Source: an uncultured Clostridia bacterium
GTDB taxonomy: Bacteria > Bacillota > Clostridia > Oscillospirales > Oscillospiraceae
Reading direction: 5' to 3'
Assembly: GCA_937907715.1 (NCBI GenBank)
Contig: CALERM010000137.1
Span: 1 to 7,013, forward strand
Length of the DNA: 7,013 bases
Shown: positions 1 to 5,530 of the stretch, piece by piece
Layout: every line of letters begins with the position of its first letter
Position numbering within the stretch: position 1 is the stretch's first letter
Made by a program: the position numbers and the translations under genes
Notes under the pieces: generated by a model
Databases searched by the model: none
The model's input: only the letters and a program-made list of their open reading frames with translations
What the model was told of the DNA's origin: nothing

Positions 1-144
1 CGCAAAAAATCCTCGCTGCCGGTCACATCGGGAGTTTTCAGATACACCCTAAGAAGCGTGGGGTCGAATTACCGGGCTGGCAGGCTTCTGCCAGTTAAAA
101 CTGGCGCTTGCCGCCACGGCAAAACCCCGCCGCTGGCAAGCGGC
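1..144. other. Left-edge fragment of unknown coding status
   Basis: I cannot assign a gene here. On the plus strand, the frame starting at base 2 ends at TAA 50-52 and the frame starting at base 3 ends at TAA 95-97. Either could be the tail of a convergent gene entering from the left. On the minus strand one frame is open from about base 69 to the edge, but it has no ATG or ribosome binding site. None of the short peptides is recognisable. The right half (77-142) is filled by inverted repeats, listed separately. A long plus-strand open frame runs through this stretch into the ABC-F gene, but it is antisense to that gene and is not counted. Confidence 0.3.
77..142 (-). repeat. Cluster of inverted repeats after the ABC-F gene; possible terminator or REP-like element
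   Basis: Three inverted repeats are packed together. CGCTTGCC (105-112) pairs with GGCAAGCG (135-142), with an inner CGGC/GCCG pair (117-120, 129-132). CCAGTT-AA-AACTGG occupies 91-104. CTGGCAG-GCTT-CTGCCAG occupies 77-94 and shares bases with the second. Read on the minus strand, the largest hairpin starts 2 bases after the ABC-F stop codon and is followed by CCAGTTTT. It may therefore terminate that transcript, although the T-run is only four bases. The CTGGC/GCCAG core recurs several times, as in intergenic palindromic repeat families. Whether it recurs elsewhere in the genome cannot be seen here. Confidence 0.45.
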
Positions 145-1746
145 TCATTTGGAAAGCTTCCACTCCAGATACTCATCATACGTCCCGAGCCGGTCAATGA
201 TCTTCCCGTCCGGCTGGAACTCGATAATCCGGTTGCACGTCGTCTGCAAAAGCTCATGGTCATGAGACGCGAGCAGAATATTCCCCGGGAAAGCGGCAAG
301 TCCCTTATTGACCGCCTGAATTGCCTCCATGTCCAGATGGTTGGTCGGCTGGTCGAGCAAAATCACGTTTGCACCCGAGAGCATCATGCGCGAGAGCATG
401 CACCGGACCTTCTCGCCGCCAGACAGGACGTTCACGGGCTTGAAAACCTCTTCGCCGGAGAAAAGCATCCGACCGAGGAAGCCGCGCAGATACACGTCGT
501 CCTTTTTGGCGGAGAACTGACGGATCCAGTCGACGAGACTCTCACTCTGCCCGTCAAAATATGCGGAATTATCCTTTGGCAGGTAGCTCGTTGTGACGGT
601 CTGCCCCCACTTGACGCTGCCCTCGTCCGGCTCTAACTCGCCCATGAGGATTTTGAACATCGTCGTCTGCGCCAGCTCGTTTTCGCCGACGAAGGCGATC
701 TTGTCATTCTTGCCGACGATGAAGGAAACCTTATCGAGAAGCTTCACGCCGTCGATGGTTTTGGAGACGTCGGTGACAAAGAGAATGTCCTTGCCGACCT
801 CGCGCTCGCGCTCAAAGCCGACGAACGGATACCGGCGGGACGAGGCTGGCATTTCCTCGACGGAGAGCTTGTCGAGAAGCCGACGGCGGGAGGTCGCCTG
901 CTTGCTCTTTGCCTTGTTGGCGGCGAAGCGGGCAATGAAGGTCTGAAGCTCGGCGATCTTTTCCTCGTTGCGCTTATTCTTGTTGCGGATCAACTGCTGA
1001 ATGAGCTGCGAGGACTCATACCAGAAGTCGTAGTTGCCGACGTACATCTTGATCTTGCCGTAGTCAATATCGACGATGTGCGTGCAGACGGTGTTGAGGA
1101 AGTGGCGGTCATGGCTGACGACGATGACAAGACCGTTGTCTTCGTAGTCCAGAATGAAGTTTTCCAGCCAGTTGATCGCCTCAATGTCGAGGTTGTTGGT
1201 CGGCTCGTCGAGCATAATAATGTCGGGCTTTCCGAATAGCGCCTGCGCCAGCAGAACCTTGACCTTGAGACGCGGGTCGGTATTTCCCATCAGGTCGTAG
1301 TGCAGCTCCACCGGGATGCCCAGACCCTGCAAGAGACGAGAGGCGTCGGACTCTGCCTCCCAACCGTCCAGCTCTGCAAACTCGGTTTCCAGCTCGCTGG
1401 CGCGCATGCCGTCGTCCTCGGTGAAGTCGTCCTTCTCATAGAGGGCGTCCTTTTCCTTCATAATATCGTACAGATGCTGGTTGCCCATGATGACGGTATC
1501 AAGAATCGGGTAGGCGTCGTACTGGTTCTGGTCCTGCTTCAGGACGGAAAGGCGCGCGCCGGGCTTGAAGAACACTTCGCCGGAGGTCGGCTCCAGCTCG
1601 CCGGAGAGAATTTTCAGAAACGTCGACTTTCCGGCGCCGTTCGCGCCGATGACGCCGTAGCAGTTGCCGGGGGTAAATTGCAGGTCGACCTGCTTAAAAA
1701 GAACGCTGCCGCCAAACTGCATGGCAAGATTGGAAATGGTAATCAT
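145..1746 (-). CDS. ABC-F family ATP-binding protein, YbiT-like
   Basis: This is a 533-residue tandem ATPase with no membrane segments, the size of E. coli YbiT. ABC-F proteins bind the ribosome E site and affect translation; the exact role of YbiT-type members is unsettled. Nucleotide domain 1 has Walker A GANGAGKST (34-42), a long acidic arm insertion (about 83-140), Walker B IIMLDEPTNNLD (176-187) and switch His212. A basic helical linker covers about 244-300. Domain 2 has signature LSGGEKVR (441-448) and switch His495. Two oddities stand out. Domain 1 has DPRLKVK where LSGGQ would sit, and domain 2 has Walker A GENELAQTT (354-362, no GK) with Gln466 in place of the catalytic Glu. The start at 1746 is chosen because AAGGAG lies 7 bases upstream and the protein opens directly with the first strand of domain 1. 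A longer open frame to 1932 lacks support. The gene is monocistronic here and divergent from the MBL gene. Confidence 0.95.
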   Translation of the reverse strand: MITISNLAMQFGGSVLFKQVDLQFTPGNCYGVIGANGAGKSTFLKILSGELEPTSGEVFFKPGARLSVLKQDQNQYDAYPILDTVIMGNQHLYDIMKEKDALYEKDDFTEDDGMRASELETEFAELDGWEAESDASRLLQGLGIPVELHYDLMGNTDPRLKVKVLLAQALFGKPDIIMLDEPTNNLDIEAINWLENFILDYEDNGLVIVVSHDRHFLNTVCTHIVDIDYGKIKMYVGNYDFWYESSQLIQQLIRNKNKRNEEKIAELQTFIARFAANKAKSKQATSRRRLLDKLSVEEMPASSRRYPFVGFEREREVGKDILFVTDVSKTIDGVKLLDKVSFIVGKNDKIAFVGENELAQTTMFKILMGELEPDEGSVKWGQTVTTSYLPKDNSAYFDGQSESLVDWIRQFSAKKDDVYLRGFLGRMLFSGEEVFKPVNVLSGGEKVRCMLSRMMLSGANVILLDQPTNHLDMEAIQAVNKGLAAFPGNILLASHDHELLQTTCNRIIEFQPDGKIIDRLGTYDEYLEWKLSK

Positions 1747-1753
1747 GCGGTTT

Positions 1754-1759
1754 CTCCTT
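1754..1759 (-). promoter_or_regulatory. Ribosome binding site of the ABC-F gene
   Basis: AAGGAG on the minus strand lies 7 bases before ATG 1746. It fixes the start there rather than at the upstream in-frame ATG at 1932, which would add 62 basic, low-quality residues and overlap the divergent MBL gene. Confidence 0.85.
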
Positions 1760-1780
1760 CGAACAATTCTTATTTCCGAT

Positions 1781-1809
1781 AGTTTACCACAAAACGGCAC
1801 GGAAAGGAA
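1781..1809 (-). promoter_or_regulatory. Probable extended -10 promoter of the ABC-F gene
   Basis: On the minus strand TGG-TAAACT (-10 hexamer 1781-1786, TG just upstream) resembles an extended -10 element. At 17-bp spacing the -35 position reads TTCCTT (1804-1809), which is poor. The 5' leader would be about 30 bases. This is the best candidate in the divergent intergenic region on this strand, but it is weak. Confidence 0.4.
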
Positions 1810-1827
1810 GAGGATGCGGAAAAGCTC

Positions 1828-1856
1828 TTGAAGGGCAGGGGAAAATCTGTTATGAT
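1828..1856 (+). promoter_or_regulatory. Sigma-A-type promoter of the MBL-fold gene
   Basis: TTGAAG (1828-1833), a 17-base spacer and TATGAT (1851-1856) match the vegetative consensus well. The predicted transcript starts near 1863, about 40 bases before the start codon. The promoter faces away from the ABC-F gene and sits just upstream of that gene's own candidate promoter. Confidence 0.75.
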
Positions 1857-1903
1857 GGCGCTGAAAAAAGCCGCGCTTCCGGCGGCGGGAAAGGAACAAA
1901 GCT

Positions 1904-2704
1904 ATGAAGATTACATTTCTCGGAACGGGCAACGCGCAGGCGACCGCCTGCTATAACACCTGCTTTGTGATGGAGGAAGCGGGGCGCTGCCTTCTGGTCG
2001 ACGGCGGCGGCGGAAATCTCCTGCTGCGCAGGCTGCAGGATGCGGGCTACAAGTGGCAGGATATGCGCGATATCATTGTCACGCACAAGCACATCGACCA
2101 TCTGCTCGGCATTGTCTGGATGCAGCGCATGATCTGCCAGAACATGGCGCGCGGCAAATATGACGGAGAAGCGCGGCTGTATGCCCACGAAGAGGTCATC
2201 CGGATTCTGCATCAGCTTGCCGAGATGCTTCTGACGCCGAAGGAGCTGCAATTTGTCGATAAACGCTTCTTCTTCATCGAGGTCAAAGACGGGCAGACGC
2301 GCGAGATTATCGGCAGACCCGTGCAGTTTTTCGACATTCATTCGACGAAGGCAAAGCAGTTCGGCTTTACCATAACGCTCGCGGACGGGCGGAAAATCGC
2401 CTGCTGCGGCGACGAGCCATACTGCGAGCAGGAATACGAGTACGTCAAGGGAAGCACGCTGATGCTGCATGAGGCGTTCTGCCTGTATTCCCAGCGCGAT
2501 ATTTTTGAGCCGTACAAGAAGAACCACTCCACGGTCAAGGACGCCTGCGAGCTTGCCGAAAAGCTGGGCGTTCCGAATCTGGTGCTTTACCACACGGAGG
2601 ACAAGAGCATCGGGAACCGGAAGGCGCTTTATACCGAAGAAGGAAAGGCGTATTACCACGGCAATCTTGTTGTGCCGGATGATCTGGAGACATTGGAGCT
2701 GTAA
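1904..2704 (+). CDS. RNase Z-like metallo-beta-lactamase fold hydrolase
   Basis: This is a 266-residue cytosolic protein with no signal peptide. The MBL metal-binding motif THKHIDH gives His61, His63, Asp65 and His66. Further expected ligands are His146 (in DIHSTKAKQFGF), Asp170 (CCGDEP) and His230 (LYHTED). The motifs LMLHEAF (187-193) and KNHSTVKDA (206-214) are typical of the RNase Z branch, so phosphodiester hydrolysis with two metal ions is the likely chemistry. Authentic RNase Z is around 305 residues and carries a tRNA-binding arm between the His146 and Asp170 equivalents. Here only 23 residues separate them, so the arm is missing and tRNA 3' processing is doubtful. The substrate is unknown. 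GGAAAGGAA lies 7 bases before ATG 1904, behind its own promoter. No convincing terminator follows. Confidence 0.88.
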   Translation: MKITFLGTGNAQATACYNTCFVMEEAGRCLLVDGGGGNLLLRRLQDAGYKWQDMRDIIVTHKHIDHLLGIVWMQRMICQNMARGKYDGEARLYAHEEVIRILHQLAEMLLTPKELQFVDKRFFFIEVKDGQTREIIGRPVQFFDIHSTKAKQFGFTITLADGRKIACCGDEPYCEQEYEYVKGSTLMLHEAFCLYSQRDIFEPYKKNHSTVKDACELAEKLGVPNLVLYHTEDKSIGNRKALYTEEGKAYYHGNLVVPDDLETLEL

Positions 2705-2863
2705 CCGGGGAGCAGGGCGGCGGCAGGCAGGAAAGGGGCGTAAAGAGGCGTTTGCGCCGGGCAGCGGTTTTAACGGCACTTTTACACCTCAAAGAACCTG
2801 AAAAATTTTTAGGGTACAATTTTTTGGTCACTTATCCGTCAAAGGCGTCAGGAAGGGACGGAC

Positions 2864-2995
2864 ATGAGGAAATAATCAGGAAAAAAGTACGGATTTGTAG
2901 AAACTATACAAGAAGCACTTCCAAAAATTGCTCTGCTTGTAAAAAATGAGGACGACTTACGGAAAAATATTGATTTTCAGACACAAAGCCGCTAA
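2864..2995 (+). pseudogene. Possible broken small gene (start codon, early stop, then a 39-codon open stretch)
   Basis: ATG 2864 is preceded at 7 bases by AGGAAGG (2850-2856), a good ribosome binding site, but reads only three codons (M-R-K) before TAA 2873-2875. The same frame then stays open for 39 codons (2876-2992) to TAA 2993-2995. It encodes a plausible amphipathic stretch, including VETIQEALPKIALLVKNEDD. A second overlapping frame is open upstream and would join this one if the six-A run at 2881-2886 were one base shorter. Nonsense decay, a frameshift or pure chance all fit. I recognise no family. The final stop overlaps the DUF819 promoter -10, so any gene here is closely packed against it. 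Confidence 0.2.
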
Positions 2996-2998
2996 AAT
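2970..2998 (+). promoter_or_regulatory. Sigma-A-type promoter of the DUF819-dipeptidase unit
   Basis: TTGATT (2970-2975), a 17-base spacer and TAAAAT (2993-2998) form a good vegetative promoter. Transcription would begin near 3005, giving a leader of about 100 bases before ATG 3104. It is the only strong promoter seen ahead of the two genes. Confidence 0.7.
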
Positions 2999-3002
2999 AA
3001 AA

Positions 3003-3063
3003 CTGTGGTTCAGATGGAAAGCCGGCTCCGTCAGAACGACACAGAACCAGGCAAAAGTTTTTT
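3003..3063 (+). promoter_or_regulatory. Structured 5' leader with alternative pairings and a T-run; possible attenuator
   Basis: The segment CTGTGGTTC (3003-3011) can pair with GAAC-GA-CACAG (3034-3044). Alternatively its TGGTTC part can pair with GAACCA (3044-3049). GCCGG (3021-3025) can pair with CC-A-GGC (3047-3052), and six Ts follow at 3058-3063. Mutually exclusive stems ahead of a T-run are typical of attenuators, but the stems are short and I recognise no known riboswitch core. This is an inference from base pairing by eye only. Confidence 0.25.
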
Positions 3064-3090
3064 AGAGACAATTGAATGGGAAAAGGAATC

Positions 3091-3097
3091 GGAGGAA
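3091..3097 (+). promoter_or_regulatory. Ribosome binding site of the DUF819 gene
   Basis: GGAGGAA lies 6 bases before ATG 3104, giving a near-ideal site. It decides the start against an in-frame GTG at 3005 and ATG at 3014. Those would add about 30 polar, Glu-rich residues ahead of the membrane domain and have no comparable site. Confidence 0.85.
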
Positions 3098-3103
3098 AAC
3101 ATT

Positions 3104-4342
3104 ATGACATTATTTGAAAAGCTTCTGGGTCATACCCTGATTGCCGCAGACAACATCTGGGGTCTGATGGGCGTCATGTGTATCGGCGTCGCGCTGTCCA
3201 TCTTCCTCGAGCAGAAATACCAGTGGGCGTCCAAGGTCTCCGGCGCTATCATCGCGCTGATCATGGCTATGGTGCTTGCAAACCTCGGCGTTATCCCCAC
3301 CAACTCCGCGCTGTATGACGATATCGTCTGGGGCGTCATCGTTCCGATGGCAATTCCGCTGCTGCTTCTGCAGTGCAACCTCAGTCGCGTCTGGAAGGAC
3401 ACGGGTCGGATGCTGATCGTCTTCCTGATCGGCGCAGTCGGCACGGTTGTCGGCGCTTTCATCGCATATTATGTCCTGCGCGGTCCGTTCGGCGACGCAC
3501 AGGGTCTTGCAAAGGTCGCTTCCATGATGACTGGCTCCTACATCGGCGGCGGCGTCAACTTCGCGGCTATGGCTGCGCAGTATGCTGCCGGTGATGATCT
3601 CACCGCAGCGGCAACCGTTGCAGATAACCTGCTGATGGCGGCTTACTTCTTCGTTCTGATCGCTTTCGCGGGCTCCAGGTTCTTCCGCAAGCACTTCCGT
3701 CATCCGCATATCGACGAGGTCGAGGCGGGTACCTCCAAGGAAGCTGCGCAGACGCAGGCTGCTGCGTTCTGGTCCCGCAAGGACATCTCCCTGAAGGATA
3801 TCGCGTTCAACTTCGCATATGCCATTCTGGTCGTTTGGGTCTCCCGCATCATCTCCGGTCTGTTCTCCGGCTTCTCGGGCAACCCCTTCCTCAACTTCGT
3901 CGGTCAGTTCTTCGGCAGCCAGTACGTCTGGATCACCACCATCTCTGTGATTGTTGCGACCTTCTGCCACAAAGAGGTTGAAAAGATGCACGGCTCGCAG
4001 GAAATCGGCACCTACCTCATTTACCTGTTCCTGTTCGTCATCGGTGTTCCCGCCAACATCATGACCGTTCTGACAAAGTCCCCGCTGCTGCTCGTCCTGA
4101 CGGCGATCATGGTCTGCGTGAATATGCTCTTCTGCTTCATCGGCGCGAAGCTCTTCAAGTCCGATCTGGAAGACGCGATCATCGCCTCCAACGCCAACAT
4201 CGGCGGCCCGACGACGGCTGCCGGTATGGCGATCTCCCAGGGCTGGACGAGACTCGTTGGCCCGGCGATGCTGGTCGGCGTTCTCGGCTACGTCATCGGC
4301 AACTACCTCGGCACCATTGTCGGCATTATCCTCGGCGCGTAA
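3104..4342 (+). CDS. DUF819 family (YjcL-like) polytopic membrane protein
   Basis: This 412-residue protein has about ten hydrophobic segments (roughly 20-36, 45-62, 74-91, 103-125, 170-190, 236-255, 274-289, 302-322, 327-347, 385-411). A polar cytoplasm-like loop lies at about 191-230. ASNANIGGPTTAAGMA (361-376) is the hallmark of DUF819. A related SYIGGGVNFAAMA (145-157) sits in the first half, pointing to two pseudo-symmetric repeats as in secondary transporters. The family's substrate is not established to my knowledge, so transport is an inference. A cytosolic M19 dipeptidase follows 82 bases downstream in the same unit, which suggests a dipeptide, amino acid or related amide as substrate. 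Codon choice is strongly biased to C-ending codons, a sign of high expression. The gene starts at ATG 3104 behind GGAGG. Confidence 0.9.
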   Translation: MTLFEKLLGHTLIAADNIWGLMGVMCIGVALSIFLEQKYQWASKVSGAIIALIMAMVLANLGVIPTNSALYDDIVWGVIVPMAIPLLLLQCNLSRVWKDTGRMLIVFLIGAVGTVVGAFIAYYVLRGPFGDAQGLAKVASMMTGSYIGGGVNFAAMAAQYAAGDDLTAAATVADNLLMAAYFFVLIAFAGSRFFRKHFRHPHIDEVEAGTSKEAAQTQAAAFWSRKDISLKDIAFNFAYAILVVWVSRIISGLFSGFSGNPFLNFVGQFFGSQYVWITTISVIVATFCHKEVEKMHGSQEIGTYLIYLFLFVIGVPANIMTVLTKSPLLLVLTAIMVCVNMLFCFIGAKLFKSDLEDAIIASNANIGGPTTAAGMAISQGWTRLVGPAMLVGVLGYVIGNYLGTIVGIILGA

Positions 4343-4371
4343 CCGCTGAGAGAAGCTTTACATGATTCGCT

Positions 4372-4413
4372 CCGGCGTGCCTCTTACCGGAGGCACGCCG
4401 GTTGACTTTTTTT
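4372..4413 (+). terminator. Intercistronic hairpin with T-run; attenuator-like partial terminator
   Basis: CCGGCGTGCCTC (4372-4383) pairs perfectly over 12 bases with GAGGCACGCCGG (4390-4401) around a six-base loop. After TTGAC, seven Ts follow at 4407-4413 and run straight into the GGAGG of the dipeptidase gene. The stem is very strong, but the five-base gap before the T-run is not ideal for termination. Partial termination, protection of the upstream message from 3' decay, or an intergenic palindromic repeat are the options. Confidence 0.6.
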
Positions 4414-4420
4414 GGAGGAA
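4414..4420 (+). promoter_or_regulatory. Ribosome binding site of the M19 dipeptidase gene
   Basis: GGAGGAA lies 4 bases (5 from GGAGG plus AA) before ATG 4425. It supports that start rather than the in-frame ATG at 4362, which would translate through the hairpin. It directly abuts the T-run of the hairpin, so stopping of transcription and access of ribosomes could be linked. Confidence 0.8.
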
Positions 4421-4424
4421 ACGA

Positions 4425-5399
4425 ATGTATTTTGATGCACATTCTGACATCTGGTGTGATGTCACAACGCGCCGCCTGAACGGCGAGACCAACGTATTTG
4501 ACCGCTGCCATTTAGAGCGTCTTCGCAAGGGCGGCGTCGAGGGCAGCATTTTCGTCATCTGGGTCGACCCCCCATATGACGTCGACTATGTCAAGCGCAC
4601 CGAGCAGATCATGGCCGCTGCAAAGGCGGAGATCGCCGAGTGCAGGTCCTTCCGCATCGTCCACACGTATGACGAGATGATGCAGGCCAACGCCGACGGC
4701 GTGATCTACATCTTCATCGGCATCGAGGGCATGGCCGCGATGGGAAAAGACCTCAGCTGGATCGACCGGTACTATGACTTCGGCTGCCGCCACGGCATTC
4801 TGACGTGGAACGAGGCAAATGACCTCGGCGCAGGCGCTCTTTCGGGCAAGGACTACGGTCTGACCGATCTGGGCAAGGAAGCCGTCCGCCGGATGCAGGA
4901 AAAGGGAATGCTTCTGGACGTGTCACACCTGAACGACAAGGGCTTCTGGGATCTGGTGAAGATCACGCAGAAGCCGTTCGTAGCCTCGCACTCCAACAGC
5001 CGCGCCATGTGCAACGTGCCGCGCAACCTGACGGACGATCAGCTCCGCGCCATCCGCGACGTCAACGGCGTCGTCGGTCTGAACGCCTTTAACCTGTTCA
5101 TCGACGATGATCCTGAAAAGCAGACCGTCGAAAAGCTCGCCCAGCACGCGGCGCACATGATCGACGTCATGGGCATCGACCACGTCGGCTGCGGCTTCGA
5201 CTTCTTCGAGTTCATCGACAACCCCGACACCATGGGCACCATGACCGACACCGGCAGCCCTTGCACGAAGGGTCTTGCGAACTGCTCCGAAATTCCGAAC
5301 CTTTTTGCCTGCTTCGAGAAGATGGGCATGAGCAAGGAAGAGATGGAGAAGATTGCGCGCCTGAATTTCCAGCGTGTGGTCAAGGACGCCATTGGATAA
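4425..5399 (+). CDS. Membrane dipeptidase family (M19) zinc peptidase
   Basis: This is a 324-residue amidohydrolase-fold enzyme expected to hydrolyse dipeptides using two zinc ions. The full renal-dipeptidase ligand set is visible: His6 and Asp8 in DAHSD, bridging Glu101 in IGIEG, His168 in DVSHLN, His189 in ASHSNSRA, and Asp259 in GCGFDF. Arg193, in the SHSxxR context, matches the substrate-carboxylate-binding Arg. No signal peptide or lipobox precedes the DAHSD motif at residues 4-8, so it should be cytoplasmic, unlike the GPI-anchored mammalian enzymes. The length is normal for bacterial members. It is the second gene of the unit begun by the DUF819 gene, with a strong hairpin between them and a terminator 38 bases after its stop codon. 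Specificity (L-L, L-D or cyclic amide substrates) cannot be told from the sequence. Confidence 0.93.
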   Translation: MYFDAHSDIWCDVTTRRLNGETNVFDRCHLERLRKGGVEGSIFVIWVDPPYDVDYVKRTEQIMAAAKAEIAECRSFRIVHTYDEMMQANADGVIYIFIGIEGMAAMGKDLSWIDRYYDFGCRHGILTWNEANDLGAGALSGKDYGLTDLGKEAVRRMQEKGMLLDVSHLNDKGFWDLVKITQKPFVASHSNSRAMCNVPRNLTDDQLRAIRDVNGVVGLNAFNLFIDDDPEKQTVEKLAQHAAHMIDVMGIDHVGCGFDFFEFIDNPDTMGTMTDTGSPCTKGLANCSEIPNLFACFEKMGMSKEEMEKIARLNFQRVVKDAIG

Positions 5400-5436
5400 A
5401 TCTTTCAAAGAAGCCGGTGCTTCGAAATAAATGCAG

Positions 5437-5470
5437 ACGAAGAGCGCGGAAAAAGCGCTCTTCGTTTTTT
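5437..5470 (+). terminator. Rho-independent terminator of the DUF819-dipeptidase unit
   Basis: ACGAAGAGCGC (5437-5447) pairs perfectly over 11 bases with GCGCTCTTCGT (5455-5465) around a seven-base loop. A run of Ts at 5465-5470 follows directly. A smaller hairpin, GAAGC-CGGT-GCTTC (5410-5423), lies just before it. It separates the dipeptidase gene from the htpG promoter 28 bases further on. Confidence 0.92.
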
Positions 5471-5498
5471 AACGCTTTGTGAATTTTGCGCAAAGGGG

Positions 5499-5526
5499 TT
5501 GCAAAATTGGAAGGGTGCGGTATAAT
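5499..5526 (+). promoter_or_regulatory. htpG: Sigma-A-type promoter of htpG
   Basis: TTGCAA (5499-5504), a 16-base spacer and a perfect TATAAT (5521-5526) form a vegetative promoter. Its predicted start (about 5533) falls inside the CIRCE operator. This is the usual arrangement where HrcA blocks a housekeeping promoter until heat stress inactivates it. Confidence 0.85.
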
Positions 5527-5530
5527 AAGC

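Larger units (their letters stand above)
2705..3103. other. 399-bp intergenic region between the MBL and DUF819 genes
   Basis: The first 60 bases are GC-rich, with a weak hairpin (GGCG-TTTG-CGCC, 2747-2758) and no T-run. From about 2800 the sequence turns A/T-rich, including a near-palindrome CCTGAAAAATTTTTAGG (2799-2815) and a lone -10-like TACAAT (2815-2820) without a usable -35. TCCGTC (2835-2840) can pair with GACGGA (2857-2862). It then holds the possible broken mini-gene, the DUF819 promoter and the DUF819 leader, listed separately. I found no tRNA and no riboswitch class I recognise. Confidence 0.6.

Noticed and set aside
58..636. 192-codon plus-strand open frame at the left side
   Set aside because: It is antisense to the ABC-F gene 3' half and starts inside the inverted repeat region at a GTG without a ribosome binding site.
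1747..1932. N-terminal extension of the ABC-F protein to ATG 1932
   Set aside because: It would overlap the divergent MBL gene and its promoter. The extra residues are unlike the family, and a good ribosome binding site sits right before ATG 1746.
1850..2779. 309-codon open frame on the minus strand, longer than the MBL gene it overlaps
   Set aside because: It lies antisense to a gene with a full set of catalytic motifs, a promoter and a ribosome binding site. The antisense product has no recognisable motif and is explained by codon bias leaving the opposite frame free of stops.
3021..3045. ACGA-containing leader considered as a guanidine-II (mini-ykkC) riboswitch
   Set aside because: That class needs two hairpins each with an ACGR loop. 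Only one ACGA is present here and it falls within a candidate stem rather than a clear loop.
2947..3063. 38-codon open frame beginning at ATG 2947
   Set aside because: It has no ribosome binding site and runs across the DUF819 promoter and leader. Its content is what short AT-rich intergenic DNA gives by chance.
3005..3103. GTG 3005 or ATG 3014 as start of the DUF819 protein
   Set aside because: The added residues are polar and Glu-rich, partly because they translate the ribosome binding site of ATG 3104. GTG 3005 would lie at the predicted transcription start.
3110..3991. 293-codon minus-strand open frame across the DUF819 gene
   Set aside because: The translation is rich in Asp, Glu, His and Arg in the manner of reverse-complemented membrane protein codons. 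It shares no family motif and has no ribosome binding site.
4362..4424. Earlier in-frame ATG for the M19 dipeptidase
   Set aside because: Translation would run through the strong hairpin and T-run. The family starts just before the DxHxD motif, and GGAGG points to ATG 4425.
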